From assembly GCF_014651135.1 (NCBI RefSeq), contig NZ_BMWH01000007.1, forward strand, positions 62,001 through 126,000: a DNA stretch of 64,000 bases, written 5' to 3'. The stretch's first letter is position 1. Every line of letters starts with the position of its first letter. Position numbers and translations under genes: made by a program. Source of the DNA: Streptomyces echinoruber (GTDB lineage: Bacteria > Actinomycetota > Actinomycetes > Streptomycetales > Streptomycetaceae). The notes beneath the pieces are model-generated. The model did not search any database, was not told the DNA's origin, and was given only the letters and a program-made list of their open reading frames with translations. Positions 1-11,238 of this stretch are shown one piece after another.

Positions 1-73
1 CGGCGTTCTCGGCGCGCTTCTCGTCGAACTCGCCGATGCGGTGCTCGCCGGCCAGCGTCACGGGGTCGGTCAT
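1..73 (-). CDS. folE: GTP cyclohydrolase I, N-terminus only (cut by window edge)
   Basis: Only the first 24 codons are present, reading leftwards from the ATG at 71-73; they begin MTDPVTLAGEHRIGEFDEKR. This matches the N-terminus I remember for Streptomyces FolE, which opens the pterin ring pathway to folate by converting GTP to dihydroneopterin triphosphate. folE follows ftsH in Streptomyces, which fits the neighbour here. The catalytic domain lies outside the window, so the call rests on the N-terminal match and the gene order. Confidence 0.8.
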   Translation of the reverse strand, partial: MTDPVTLAGEHRIGEFDEKRAENA

Positions 74-121
74 GTGGTGCCTCGTTCCTGAAGATGTCCT
101 GCGTGCGGGCATGTCACAGCA

Positions 122-161
122 ATGCCGCGCCCCCCAGGCTAGAACCAGGGGGGCGCGGCAT
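122..161 (-). terminator. Strong hairpin between ftsH and folE
   Basis: A perfect 14-bp inverted repeat (arms 122-135 and 148-161, ATGCCGCGCCCCCC and its complement) with a 12-nt loop lies between the ftsH stop and the folE start. It is the likely ftsH terminator. There is no clear U-tract, as is common in Streptomyces. Confidence 0.75.
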
Positions 162-208
162 CCATTCCGTGGCCGGTGGGGTGGATCACCCACCCGCTGC
201 CGGGCGGG

Positions 209-2242
<2,034 letters not shown>

Positions 2243-2417
2243 CCATACGGAGCGGTGCCGCCCCGTCCCTCCTGCCATAGTGAGTCTGATAAGACAGTTC
2301 TTCTGACGGTACCCCAGCATTGCCGTCCGAAGCCGCACGGGACGGCTGGCGATCCCGCCTCCGCTTGCTCCAACGGTTCCGTACCCGCCGGGGTTCCCGG
2401 TCCGCGTACGGGTCCGC

Positions 2418-2978
2418 TCAGCCGCCGTAGACGTGAGGCGCGAGCGTACCCACGAACGGCAGGTTGCGGTACTTCTCCGCGTAGTCGAGGCCGTAGCCGA
2501 CGACGAATTCGTTCGGGATGTCGAACCCGACCCATTCCACGTCGATGGCGACCTTGGCGGCCTCGGGCTTGCGCAGCAGGGTGCACACCTTCAGGGACGC
2601 CGGTTCGCGCGAGCCCAGGTTGTTGATCAGCCAGGACAGGGTGAGGCCGGAGTCGATGATGTCCTCGACGATGAGGACGTGCTTGCCCTTGATGTCGGTG
2701 TCGAGGTCCTTCAGGATCCGCACGACACCGGAGGACTGGGTGCCCGCCCCGTACGAGGATACGGCCATCCAGTCCATGGTGACGGGGGTGGACAGCGCCC
2801 GGGCGAGGTCGGCCATGACCATGACCGCGCCCTTGAGGACACCGACGAGGAGCAGGTCCTTGCCCGCGTACTCCGCGTCGATCTTCGCGGCGAGCTCGGC
2901 CAGCTTCGCGTCGATCTCTTCCTTGGTGATGAGTACCTGCTTGAGGTCGGCACCCATGTCTTTCGCGTCCACCCGCAT
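2418..2978 (-). CDS. hpt: Hypoxanthine (guanine) phosphoribosyltransferase
   Basis: Purine salvage enzyme that transfers phosphoribose from PRPP to hypoxanthine or guanine. At 186 aa it has the usual bacterial HPRT length. The PRPP-binding loop [14 protein letters not shown] is clear, as are the loop I region [18 protein letters not shown] and the C-terminal signature [24 protein letters not shown] at 2981 lies directly before the ATG at 2978; either could start translation. It sits between tilS and ftsH on the same strand, a conserved tilS-hpt-ftsH order in many bacteria. Confidence 0.95.
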   Translation of the reverse strand: MRVDAKDMGADLKQVLITKEEIDAKLAELAAKIDAEYAGKDLLLVGVLKGAVMVMADLARALSTPVTMDWMAVSSYGAGTQSSGVVRILKDLDTDIKGKHVLIVEDIIDSGLTLSWLINNLGSREPASLKVCTLLRKPEAAKVAIDVEWVGFDIPNEFVVGYGLDYAEKYRNLPFVGTLAPHVYGG

Positions 2979-3033
2979 CACTTTCGGTCGTCCCGCCGGC
3001 CGCCTCCCCGAGGGGAGGCCCGAGGGTAGGGAT

Positions 3034-4203
3034 TCAGCCTTGCCGAATCACCAGTCTGCCACCCTGCCGCTGAGCGACGACCTTGCCCGGGAGGTTGATG
3101 GCCCCCTGGCCCCGCCAGCCGGTGATGAGCCGGTCGATCTCCTCGATGTGCCGGGCGAAGAGGGAGCCGGCGGGGGCGCCGGCGGCGATGGCGGCGCGGC
3201 GCAGGACGCGGCGGCGCACGGCGGGTGGCAGGGCGTGCAGTTTGGCGCACTCCAGCAGGCCGCCGGCGTCGCGCACGCCGGCTTCGGCGGCGGCGGCCCA
3301 GGCGTCGAGGGCGTCGGCGTCGTCGCGGGAGAGCTGGGCGGTGCGGGCGAGGGCCTCGACGACGCCCTTGCCGAGCGCTTTCTCCAGGGCGGGCAGGCCC
3401 TCGTGGCGCAGCCGGGAGCGGGTGTAGGCGGGGTCGCTGTTGTGCGGGTCGTCCCAGACGGGCAGGGACTGGACCATGCATGCCTTGCGGGCGGTCTGCC
3501 GGTCGATGTGCAGGAAGGGGCGGCGGTAGCGGCCGCCGGCCCCCGAGACCGCGGCCATGCCGGACAGGGAACGGATGCCGGAGCCGCGGGCGAGGCCCAG
3601 CAGGACGGTTTCGGCTTGGTCGTCGCGGGTGTGGCCGAGCAGCACGGCGGCGGCGCCGTGGCGTTCGGCGACGGCGTCGAGGGCGGCGTAGCGGGCGTCG
3701 CGGGCGGCGGCCTCGGGCCCGCCTTCGCGGCCGACGGTGACGGCGACGGACTCGACGGGGCTCAGGCCCAGCTCGCGCAGCCGCTGGGCGACCTCGGCGG
3801 CGCGTGTGTCGGAGCCGGGCTGCAGGCCGTGGTCGACGGTGACGCCGCCGGCGCGGACGCCGAGCCTGGGCGCCTCGAAGGCGAGGGCGGAGGCGAGGGC
3901 CATGGAGTCGGCGCCGCCGGAGCAGGCCACGAGCACGAGCGGGGAGGGGGTCCGCTCGTGGGGGGTCTGCTGGGAGGCGGGCCGGTCGGCCGGCGTGGGC
4001 CGTCCGCAGGTCTGTCCGGGGTGTTGGGGGGGCTGCGGGATCCCTTGCGCGGCCGCGGCCGCGGGCGCGGGCGGCGCGGCGGGTTCCGGGAGGGCCGTGG
4101 TGGGCCGGGGAGCGGCCGGGGCGGCGGCCTGCTCGGTGAGGATGTCGTGGAGGACGCGGCGGACCGCCAGGCGTATCGCCGCGACCGCAGGATGGGGACC
4201 CAT
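3034..4203 (-). CDS. tilS: tRNA(Ile)-lysidine synthase
   Basis: Makes lysidine at C34 of tRNA-Ile(CAU), so that the tRNA reads AUA instead of AUG; ATP dependent and normally essential. The PP-loop ATP-pyrophosphatase motif is SGGADS at residues 95-100. It is followed by HGLQPGSD, the conserved [13 protein letters not shown] and a C-terminal substrate-binding domain; total 389 aa. An Ala/Pro/Gln-rich segment (residues about 25-88) separates the first helix from the catalytic core. The gene lies 52 nt upstream of hpt and the two are probably cotranscribed. Confidence 0.93.
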   Translation of the reverse strand: MGPHPAVAAIRLAVRRVLHDILTEQAAAPAAPRPTTALPEPAAPPAPAAAAAQGIPQPPQHPGQTCGRPTPADRPASQQTPHERTPSPLVLVACSGGADSMALASALAFEAPRLGVRAGGVTVDHGLQPGSDTRAAEVAQRLRELGLSPVESVAVTVGREGGPEAAARDARYAALDAVAERHGAAAVLLGHTRDDQAETVLLGLARGSGIRSLSGMAAVSGAGGRYRRPFLHIDRQTARKACMVQSLPVWDDPHNSDPAYTRSRLRHEGLPALEKALGKGVVEALARTAQLSRDDADALDAWAAAAEAGVRDAGGLLECAKLHALPPAVRRRVLRRAAIAAGAPAGSLFARHIEEIDRLITGWRGQGAINLPGKVVAQRQGGRLVIRQG

Positions 4204-4372
4204 GTCCGGTTCCCTTCGTGAAGCTTGTCCGGGGGTGGGGGCCGAGTTCGGTCACTCAGAGTGTCTCGATGGTGACAGAACCGGGCCGTTCTCCGAGCAT
4301 TGCACGCCTTCCCCTGGCTCACGGTCCCTCGGACGGGTGATTGGAGGGGCGCTCGCCTGCCGTCGGCCGGAT

Positions 4373-4484
4373 TCCGTCACTCCGTTCCGGCTGTGTTTAC
4401 GCCTCCACTCCGTTTCGGCGGTGTTCATGCCTCCACTCCGTTTCGGCGGTGTTCATGCCTCCACTCCGTTTCGGCGGTGTTCAC
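4373..4484 (-). repeat. Four 28-bp tandem repeats carrying the metalloprotease stop codon
   Basis: Copies at 4401-4428, 4429-4456 and 4457-4484 are nearly identical; a degenerate fourth copy is at 4373-4400. On the minus strand each unit holds GGAGGC(A/G)TGA or, in the last, GGAGGCGTAA. The unit that overlaps the coding region supplies the real stop at 4481-4483. Because 28 is not a multiple of three, stops fall in all three frames. No spacers are present, so this is not a CRISPR array. Confidence 0.9.
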
Positions 4485-5620
4485 GCCTCCGGCCTGCGGT
4501 GCACCCGCGCGACCCAGTCCGCCGGTTTGGAGATCTCCGTCTTGGTGGGCAGGGTGTTCGGTGAGGTCCACACCTTGTTGAAGCCGTCCATGCCGACCTC
4601 CTCGACGACGGCCCGCACGAAGCGTTCGCCGTCCCGGTACTGCCGCAGTTTGGCGTCCAGGCCGAGCAGTTTGCGCAGGGCCATGTCCAGGCGGGAGGCG
4701 CCCTTCTGGCGGCGCTGCTGGAACTTCTCGCGGATCTCCGCGACGGTCGGCACGACGTCGGGGCCCACGCCGTCCATGACGTAGTCGGCGTGTCCTTCCA
4801 GCAGCGACATCACGGCGGTCAGGCGGCCGAGGATCTCCCGCTGGGCGGGGGTCTGCACGAGCTCGACGAGGGAGTGCCCGCCGTCCTCCCGCTCGCCCTC
4901 CGGCCGGCCGCCGACGAGGGACTGGGCAGCGTCCCGGACGCGCTCCAGGAGCGTCATCGGGTCGACGTCGGTCTCCGCGAGAAACGACTGGATCTCGCCT
5001 TCGAGGTGGTCGCGCAGCCAGGGCACCGCCGAGAACTGGGTGCGGTGCGTCTCCTCGTGCAGGCACACCCACAGGCGGAAGTCGTGCGGCTGGACGTCCA
5101 GCTCCCGCTCGACGTGCACGATGTTGGGTGCGACCAGCAGCAGCCGGCCGCCGCCGTTCTCCCCGGCCGGCAGTTCGCGGGTGGACGGGGCGAACGTCTC
5201 GTACTGGCCCAGCACGCGGGAGGCGAGGAACGACAGCAGCATCCCCAGCTCCACGCCGGTGACCTTGCCGCCGACCGCGCCGAACAGCGCGCCGCCGGGG
5301 CTCTGGGAGCGCCGCTGCTGCATCTTGTCCAGCAGCGGTTTGAGAATCTCCCGGAACCCCGCCACGTTCGCCCGGATCCAGCCCGGGCGGTCGACGACGA
5401 GGACCGGGGTGTCGTGGGTCTCCTCGCCGCCCATACGAGTGAAGCCCCGGACGTGCTCCTCCGAGGCCTTGGCGTGCCGGCGCAGCTCCGCGACGACGGC
5501 CCGAGCCTCGTCGCGGGTGACGTCGGGGCCGGGTCGTACGAGCCGGGTCGCGGTCGCCACGGCGAGGTTCCAGTCGACCATCCCGGGGGATGCGGAGAAG
5601 GCAGCGCCACCGATGCTCAT
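4481..5620 (-). CDS. Zinc-dependent metalloprotease of the DUF2342 / F420-associated family
   Basis: Predicted cytosolic metalloprotease of 379 aa with the zinc motif HEETH at residues 188-192 (WVCLHEETHRTQF) and the conserved lead-in VAPNIVHVERELDVQPHDFRLW. Actinobacterial members are annotated as coenzyme-F420-biosynthesis-associated or simply zinc-dependent metalloprotease; the substrate is unknown. The ATG at 5618-5620 is preceded directly by TACGGTTGACAC and no Shine-Dalgarno, suggesting a leaderless message. It sits between tilS and dacB on the same strand. The 3' end runs into the 28-bp repeat array. Confidence 0.85.
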   Translation of the reverse strand: MSIGGAAFSASPGMVDWNLAVATATRLVRPGPDVTRDEARAVVAELRRHAKASEEHVRGFTRMGGEETHDTPVLVVDRPGWIRANVAGFREILKPLLDKMQQRRSQSPGGALFGAVGGKVTGVELGMLLSFLASRVLGQYETFAPSTRELPAGENGGGRLLLVAPNIVHVERELDVQPHDFRLWVCLHEETHRTQFSAVPWLRDHLEGEIQSFLAETDVDPMTLLERVRDAAQSLVGGRPEGEREDGGHSLVELVQTPAQREILGRLTAVMSLLEGHADYVMDGVGPDVVPTVAEIREKFQQRRQKGASRLDMALRKLLGLDAKLRQYRDGERFVRAVVEEVGMDGFNKVWTSPNTLPTKTEISKPADWVARVHRRPEA

Positions 5621-5632
5621 GTGTCAACCGTA
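5617..5632 (-). promoter_or_regulatory. Leaderless-type start region TACGGTTGACACATGA
   Basis: The 16-mer spanning the -10-like TACGGT and the start codon is identical to the one at 20020-20035 before the HTH-ClpN gene. Here no matching palindrome partner or -35 hexamer is obvious, so a role as promoter is inferred only. Confidence 0.4.
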
Positions 5633-5683
5633 CGGGAGCGCCGCCGGTGCGGGCAGGGCGTGACGACCGGGGGCCGCGCCTTT

Positions 5684-5733
5684 GTTCGAACGTGGTGGTG
5701 CCGCCGCTGTTTGAAGGTGGCGGTGCCGCCGCG
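5684..5733. repeat. Two imperfect 25-bp direct repeats between dacB and the metalloprotease
   Basis: The units at 5684-5708 and 5709-5733 differ at a few positions (GTTCGAACGTGGTGG versus GTTTGAAGGTGGCGG, then a shared GTGCCGCCGC). They lie in the 164-bp gap between the two minus-strand genes. No function is evident. Confidence 0.7.
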
Positions 5734-5784
5734 GGTCCGCGCCGCCGGCGCACCGCGTCCCGGCCGCCGTCCGCGGGCGGCGGG

Positions 5785-7578
5785 TCACCGGCAGCCGCAC
5801 CCCGCCAGTGCCGTCGCCGCCCGGTCCAGGGCCGACTGGGCCGCGGCCGGGTCGGTCGTCCCGGAGGCCAGGAAGGCGAAGGCCAGCAGGCGGCCGGTGC
5901 GGTCGACCACGGTGCCGGCGAGGGTGTTGACGCCGGTGAGGGTGCCGGTCTTGGCGCGGACCACGCCGGCGGCGGTGGCGGCGGTGGCGCCGGTGTAGCG
6001 GGTGGTGAGGGTGCCGGTGAAGCCGGCGACGGGCAGGCCGGTGAGGACGGGCCGCAGCTCGGGGTGGGCCGGGGAGCCGGCCTGGGTGAGGAGGGCGGTG
6101 AGGAGGCCGGCGGTGAGGCGGTCGTCGCGGTTCAGGCCGCTGCCGTCGTGGAAGGCGGCGCCGCCGAGCGGGAGACCGAGCCGCTTCAGCCGGCCGGCGA
6201 TCGCGGCGGCGCCGCCGGGGAAGTCGGGGCGGTGGCCGGTGGCGAGGGCGGTGTGCCGGGCCAGGGCCTCGGCGATGTCGTTGTCGCTGTGGGTGAGCAT
6301 GCGCTCGACCAGGTCGGACAGCGGGGGGGAGGAGACGGCGGCGAGGGTGGTCGCGCGGGCGGTGGCCCTGGAGGGGCCGGGCACGGTGGTGGTGATGCCG
6401 CGCTCCTTGAGCAGACCGGCGAAGGTGCGGGCCGCGGACGCCGCCGGGTCGGTGTCGCGGGGTGCGGGGCCGGCGGCGGAGCCGTCGGTGCGGGCCTCGT
6501 CCACCATCAGGGCGGTAACGGGCGCGAGGTTGTCGTTTACCCCGATGGGGTGAAGTGCGGGGCCGGTGTAGAGCGTGGTGTCGTACGACAGCGTCACCGT
6601 GCGCAGCCCGTGCCGCTTCAGGGCCGCGGCCGTCCGGTCCGCCAGCGTGCGCAGGCTCGCCCAGCCCGCGGCGTCCTCGCGGGCGGTGAGGGTGGGGTCG
6701 CCGCCGCCCACGAGGACCAGCTCGCGGGTGCCGGGTTCGAGGACGGCGCGGGTGGTGAGGCGGTGGTCGGGGCCGAGCGCGGACAGGGCGGCGACGGCGG
6801 TGGCGATCTTGGTGGTGGAGGCGGGGGTCAGCGCGTCGTCGGCGCCCCGGCCGTACAGGAGCCTGCCGGTGGCGACGTCGACGACCGCGGCGGCGCGCCG
6901 GGCGCCCAGGGACGGCACGTCCAGCAGCGGGCCGAGGACGCCGGCCAGGGCCGGGCCGGCGGGCGCGGTCCCCGGGCCGTCGGTGCCGCCGGCGAGGCCC
7001 ACCAGGACGGAGGGGGCGCTGGGCGCGGGGCGGGGCATACCGGACGTACGGCCGTGATCTGCGCCACCCCCGGCGCCCCGGGCCACTGCCCAGTCCCGCT
7101 CGGCCGTACGCTGACCGGTGGAGTCCCAGGGACCGGCGGCGGTCACCACACCGGCGGCGAGCGCCAGTCCGGCGGTGGCGGCGCCCGCGGTGTACTGCCA
7201 GGTCTTCAGGGGCCGGGTCGTGCTCCTCGCCGTGCGCGCGGGGAGCGGGGCCGCGGCCCGCGTGAGCCGCGCGATCCGCGGTCCCACGGTCTGCGTGAGG
7301 CGCGCCACCCGCGGCTTCACGGCCTGCGTGAGGCGCGTGACGTGCGGCTTCACGGATTGCGTGAGGCGCGTGACGTGCGGCTTCACGGACCGCGCCGGCC
7401 GGGCGACCGGAAGGTCCGCCGACTGCGTCGTCCGGGCGGCCCGCAGTCTCGCGGTCAGCCGCGCGAGACGCGGTCGCACGGTCTGCGCGGCCCCGGCCAG
7501 ACGCGGCCGCGCCGCGCGCGCGAGGCGCGCCAGCCGTGGTTTCGCGGCCTGCCACGCCCTCACCTCTGGCACGACCAC
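5785..7578 (-). CDS. dacB: D-alanyl-D-alanine carboxypeptidase/endopeptidase (PBP4, S13) with repeat-rich cytoplasmic tail
   Basis: Penicillin-binding protein of the S13/DacB class that trims or cleaves peptidoglycan peptides outside the membrane. The three active-site motifs are STTK (254-257), SDN (431-433) and KTG (543-545). A single membrane anchor lies at about 128-147. The preceding 125 residues, predicted cytoplasmic, are built from 11-residue repeats of the type QSVKPHVTRLT: roughly three copies at 10-42 and five at 63-117. They are strongly basic, a feature normal PBP4s lack. The start is GTG; other nearby starts are possible. ppa is divergent, 79 bp away. Confidence 0.93.
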   Translation of the reverse strand: MVVPEVRAWQAAKPRLARLARAARPRLAGAAQTVRPRLARLTARLRAARTTQSADLPVARPARSVKPHVTRLTQSVKPHVTRLTQAVKPRVARLTQTVGPRIARLTRAAAPLPARTARSTTRPLKTWQYTAGAATAGLALAAGVVTAAGPWDSTGQRTAERDWAVARGAGGGADHGRTSGMPRPAPSAPSVLVGLAGGTDGPGTAPAGPALAGVLGPLLDVPSLGARRAAAVVDVATGRLLYGRGADDALTPASTTKIATAVAALSALGPDHRLTTRAVLEPGTRELVLVGGGDPTLTAREDAAGWASLRTLADRTAAALKRHGLRTVTLSYDTTLYTGPALHPIGVNDNLAPVTALMVDEARTDGSAAGPAPRDTDPAASAARTFAGLLKERGITTTVPGPSRATARATTLAAVSSPPLSDLVERMLTHSDNDIAEALARHTALATGHRPDFPGGAAAIAGRLKRLGLPLGGAAFHDGSGLNRDDRLTAGLLTALLTQAGSPAHPELRPVLTGLPVAGFTGTLTTRYTGATAATAAGVVRAKTGTLTGVNTLAGTVVDRTGRLLAFAFLASGTTDPAAAQSALDRAATALAGCGCR

Positions 7579-7657
7579 CAGCCCCTTTCGCGATCACTCA
7601 CCTGCGTGAGGGACACTTAACCACCAGAACTATGTGCTGATCATGGAGGAGCCACCG

Positions 7658-8149
7658 GTGGAGTTCGACGTCACGATCGAGATCCCGAAGGGTTCGCGCA
7701 ACAAGTACGAGGTGGACCACGAGACCGGTCGTATCCGCCTGGACCGCCGTCTCTTCACCTCGACCAGCTACCCGGCCGACTACGGCTTCGTCGAGAACAC
7801 CCTCGGCGAGGACGGCGACCCGCTGGACGCGCTGGTCATCCTGGACGAGCCCACGTTCCCCGGCTGCCTGATCAAGTGCCGCGCCATCGGGATGTTCCGG
7901 ATGACGGACGAGGCCGGCGGCGACGACAAGGTGCTGTGCGTGCCGGCGTCCGACCCGCGGGTGGAGCACCTGCGTGACATCCACCACGTGTCGGAGTTCG
8001 ACCGGCTGGAGATCCAGCACTTCTTCGAGGTCTACAAGGACCTGGAGCCCGGCAAGTCGGTCGAGGGCGCCAACTGGGTCGGCCGCGCCGACGCCGAGGC
8101 GGAGATCGAGCGGTCCCTGAAGCGCTTCAAGGAGCAGGGCGGCCACTGA
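7658..8149 (+). CDS. ppa: Inorganic pyrophosphatase (family I)
   Basis: Soluble Mg-dependent enzyme that hydrolyses pyrophosphate from biosynthetic reactions; hppA in this window encodes the membrane proton-pumping counterpart. The sequence has [20 protein letters not shown], the family signature [19 protein letters not shown] and [22 protein letters not shown]. The GTG at 7658 is chosen because GGAGGA (7645-7650) sits 7 nt before it and the product (163 aa) has the family length; an upstream ATG at 7634 is in frame but poorly placed. Confidence 0.96.
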   Translation: MEFDVTIEIPKGSRNKYEVDHETGRIRLDRRLFTSTSYPADYGFVENTLGEDGDPLDALVILDEPTFPGCLIKCRAIGMFRMTDEAGGDDKVLCVPASDPRVEHLRDIHHVSEFDRLEIQHFFEVYKDLEPGKSVEGANWVGRADAEAEIERSLKRFKEQGGH

Positions 8150-8168
8150 TCCGCCGCCGCACCGCCCG

Positions 8169-8202
8169 CGGACCGCGTGACCCCTGTGGGTGACGCGGTC
8201 CG
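8169..8202 (+). terminator. Hairpin after ppa
   Basis: 15-bp stem (8169-8183 with 8188-8202, one mismatch) around CTGT, 20 nt after the ppa stop. Confidence 0.7.
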
Positions 8203-8262
8203 TTCGCTCACCTGTGCACATACTGAGGCTTACGGAATGTGTCGTTCAGGGAGCGTTGCCCA

Positions 8263-9966
8263 GTGACGGATGCGGAGGACCGCACACCGCAGTCGGACGA
8301 GGCCAGGAGCGCGTTTCGCCCTCCGGTCGGAACGGTGGACGGCGACGGTGAGGCGTCCACCACCTGCGAGTTCGCGATTCCGGAGGGGCTGGCCGTGCCC
8401 CGGGCGGTGCCGGAGTCGGAGGTCACCTCCGAGTTCGCGGTCCCCGAGGGCCTGAAGGTGCCGCAGCCGTCGGCGGCCGAGCCGGAGGGCTCCGCGTTCA
8501 GTCCGCCGAGCACGTACCACGCCCGTACGGCCCCGCCCGCGTTCACCCCACCCACCGGCATACCCGTGGTCACGCTGACCAAGGACCTGCCCTGGCAGGA
8601 CCGGATGCGCACCATGCTGCGCCTGCCGGTGGCCGAGCGGCCCGCGCCCGAGCCGGTGCAGCGGGTGGAGGACGACGGCGGCCCGGCCGTACCGCGCGTC
8701 CTCGACCTGACCCTGCGCATCGGGGAGCTGCTGCTGGCCGGCGGCGAGGGCGCCGAGGACGTGGAGACGGCGATGTTCGCCGTGTGCCGCTCCTACGGCC
8801 TGGACCGCTGCGAGCCGAACGTCACCTTCACCCTGCTGTCGATCTCCTACCAGCCGTCCCTGGTCGACGATCCCGTCTCCGCCTCCCGCACGGTGCGCCG
8901 CCGCGGCACCGACTACACGCGTCTGGCGGCCGTCTACCGGCTCGTCGACGACCTCCACGATCCCGAGACGCACGTCTCCCTGGAGGAGGCCTACCGGCGC
9001 CTGGCGGAGATCCGCCGCAACCGCCACCCCTACCCCGGCTGGGCGATCACCGCGGCCGCCGGGCTGCTCGCGGGCGCGGCCTCGGTGCTCGTCGGCGGCA
9101 ATCTCGTCGTGTTCGTGGCCGCCGCGCTGGGCGCGATGCTCGGCGACCGGCTGGCGTGGCTGTGCGCGGGGCGCGGGCTGCCGGAGTTCTACCAGTTCAT
9201 GGTCGCCGCGATGCCGCCTGCCGCGGTCGGCGTCGCCCTCACCCTCGCCCACGTCCACGTGCGGGCGTCCGCCGTCATCACCGGTGGCCTGTTCGCGCTG
9301 CTGCCCGGGCGGGCGCTGGTCGCGGGCGTGCAGGACGGGCTGACCGGCTTCTACATCACCGCCTCCGCGCGCCTGCTGGAGGTCATGTACTTCTTCGTCG
9401 GCATCGTCACCGGCGTGCTGGTGGTGCTCTACTTCGGCGTGAAGCTGGGCGCCCCGCTCAATCCGGACGCGGCCCTGCACCTGTCCGAACGGCCGCTGTG
9501 GCAGCTCGGCGCGTCCATGCTGCTGTCGCTGACCTTCGCCGTCCTGCTCCAGCAGGAACGGTCCACCGTGCTGCTGGTGACCCTCAACGGAGGCGTCGCC
9601 TGGGCCGTCTACGGCGCGATGCACTACGTCGGCGACCTCTCGCCGGTCGCCTCCACGGCCGTGGCCGCCGGCCTGGTCGGGCTGTTCGGGCAGCTGCTGT
9701 CGCGGTACCAGTTCGCGTCGGCGCTGCCGTACACCACCGCCGCCATCGGGCCCCTGCTGCCGGGATCGGCCACCTACTTCGGGCTGCTGTCCATCGCGCA
9801 GAACGAGGTGGACGCGGGCCTGGTGTCCCTGGTCAAGGCCGCGTCGCTGGCGATGGCGATCGCCATCGGCGTCAACCTGGGGTCGGAGATCTTCCGGCTG
9901 TTCCTGCGGGTTCCGGGCGCGGACGCGGCACGGCGGCGGGCGGCCAAGCGGACGCGGGGGTTCTAG
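8263..9966 (+). CDS. ThrE-type threonine/serine exporter
   Basis: Integral membrane protein of the ThrE family, which exports threonine and serine in Corynebacterium. It has a long polar N-terminus (about 130 aa), then a cytosolic segment with the family motif LRIGELLLAGGEGAEDVETAM and AVCRSYGLDRCEPNVTFT. About ten hydrophobic segments follow, corresponding to ThrE plus ThrE_2. The GTG at 8263 is preferred because AGGGAG (8248-8253) precedes it by 9 nt; an earlier GTG at 8239 is in frame. Substrate is inferred from family only. It converges on dedA. Confidence 0.85.
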   Translation: MTDAEDRTPQSDEARSAFRPPVGTVDGDGEASTTCEFAIPEGLAVPRAVPESEVTSEFAVPEGLKVPQPSAAEPEGSAFSPPSTYHARTAPPAFTPPTGIPVVTLTKDLPWQDRMRTMLRLPVAERPAPEPVQRVEDDGGPAVPRVLDLTLRIGELLLAGGEGAEDVETAMFAVCRSYGLDRCEPNVTFTLLSISYQPSLVDDPVSASRTVRRRGTDYTRLAAVYRLVDDLHDPETHVSLEEAYRRLAEIRRNRHPYPGWAITAAAGLLAGAASVLVGGNLVVFVAAALGAMLGDRLAWLCAGRGLPEFYQFMVAAMPPAAVGVALTLAHVHVRASAVITGGLFALLPGRALVAGVQDGLTGFYITASARLLEVMYFFVGIVTGVLVVLYFGVKLGAPLNPDAALHLSERPLWQLGASMLLSLTFAVLLQQERSTVLLVTLNGGVAWAVYGAMHYVGDLSPVASTAVAAGLVGLFGQLLSRYQFASALPYTTAAIGPLLPGSATYFGLLSIAQNEVDAGLVSLVKAASLAMAIAIGVNLGSEIFRLFLRVPGADAARRRAAKRTRGF

Positions 9967-9977
9967 CGGGTTCCGTG

Positions 9978-10055
9978 CCTCACGGGGCGCGGCGGCCGTC
10001 CTCCCTCACGGGGCGCGGCGTCCGTCCTCCCTCACGGGGCGCGGCGTCCGTCCTC
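9978..10055 (-). repeat. Three tandem 26-bp copies of the dedA gene end, each with a stop codon
   Basis: Units 9978-10003, 10004-10029 and 10030-10055 are identical except for one base. On the minus strand each encodes EDGRRAP-TGA; the rightmost is the true gene end. The 26-bp spacing puts the three TGAs in three different frames. The array fills the gap between the convergent ThrE-like gene and dedA. Confidence 0.92.
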
Positions 10056-11099
10056 GTCGTACGGGTACGGCCAGTCCTGCTGCTGGGGGTGCGGCCGGCC
10101 GTAGTAGTGCTGGTCGTAGCCGTACGGCTGCTGGGGGTGGGGCTGCTGTGGCTGGGGCTGCTGCTGGGGATGGGGCTGGGTGTAGCCCTGGCCGCCGTAA
10201 CCCTGGTCGCCGTATCCCTGGTCGCCGTATCCCTGGTCGCCGTAACCCTGCCGGTCATAGGTCTCCTGGCCGTACGGCTGGTGGCCGTGCGGCTGCTGGG
10301 CGTACGGCCGGCCGTACCCCTGCGCGTCGTACCGCTGCCCGCCGTACTCCTGCCCGCCGTACCCCTGGTCCTGGTGGGCGGGCTCCACGCGGCGCAGGCG
10401 GGTCGTGGCGTCGTCCATGAGCGGCGGTGCCGCGGGCTGCTCCTGCGCGGCCGCCGACTCCTGCGCGGCCGGCGCGTTCTTCGCCTTGGAGCGGGCGCGC
10501 AGGTACTCGATGCCGATGGGGACGACCGAGACGAGGACGATCAGGATGAGGATCGCCTCGATGTTGTTCTTGACGAAGCCGACGTTGCCGAGCCAGGAGC
10601 CGAGGAGGGTCACGCCGGCGCCCCACAGGACGCCGCCGATGACGTTGAACACCAGGAACGAGCGGTACCGCATGCCGCTGACGCCGGCGATGATCGGCGT
10701 GAACGTACGCACGATGGGCACGAAGCGGGCCAGGACCAGGGACTTCGGGCCGTGTTTCTCGAAGAACTCGTGCGCCTTGGTGACGTTCTCCTGCTTGAAC
10801 AGGCGCGAGTCGGGCCGGGTGAACAGCGATGGGCCGACCTTGCGGCCGAACATGTAGCCCGCCTGGTCGCCGAGGACCGCGGCGAGGCAGATCAGGGCGA
10901 TGGCGGCGGCCAGCGGGAAGTCCAGCTGGTTCGAGGTGATCAGCAGACCGCAGGTGAACAGCAGCGAGTCACCCGGCAGGAAGAAGCCGATGAGCAGGCC
11001 CGACTCCGCGAAGACGATGAGGAGCAGACCCCAGATGCCGAACGTGTCCAGCAGATAGTTCGGATCGAGCCAGCTCGGGCCGAGGGCAAGCGTCGTCAC
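10032..11099 (-). CDS. DedA-family membrane protein with Q/G/Y-rich C-terminal tail
   Basis: DedA/SNARE-associated (VTT) family protein; relatives act as undecaprenyl-phosphate or phospholipid translocases and in envelope homeostasis. Residues 1-200 hold the DedA core with [35 protein letters not shown] and the motif [18 protein letters not shown]. After residue 240 the protein becomes a 115-residue low-complexity tail. It contains YGDQG repeats followed by [15 protein letters not shown] and is nearly free of hydrophobic residues other than Tyr. The tail is predicted cytoplasmic and disordered. The reading frame is certain; the tail function is unknown. Confidence 0.92.
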   Translation of the reverse strand: MTTLALGPSWLDPNYLLDTFGIWGLLLIVFAESGLLIGFFLPGDSLLFTCGLLITSNQLDFPLAAAIALICLAAVLGDQAGYMFGRKVGPSLFTRPDSRLFKQENVTKAHEFFEKHGPKSLVLARFVPIVRTFTPIIAGVSGMRYRSFLVFNVIGGVLWGAGVTLLGSWLGNVGFVKNNIEAILILIVLVSVVPIGIEYLRARSKAKNAPAAQESAAAQEQPAAPPLMDDATTRLRRVEPAHQDQGYGGQEYGGQRYDAQGYGRPYAQQPHGHQPYGQETYDRQGYGDQGYGDQGYGDQGYGGQGYTQPHPQQQPQPQQPHPQQPYGYDQHYYGRPHPQQQDWPYPYDEDGRRAP

Positions 11100-11238
11100 G
11101 GTTCCGGGCTCCTGACGGTGGGGACGCGGCGGTTTTTCTGATACGGCCGCACAAAGCTATCAACGCCCGGTGTCCTCTCCGGGTTCCACCGGCCCCTTTG
11201 GGGTGCGCCGTGGGCCTTCCGGGCGGAAGCTGTGGGAC

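Noticed and set aside
4401..4484. Possible CRISPR array (28-bp repeats)
   Set aside because: The units are directly tandem with no spacers and no cas genes are near.
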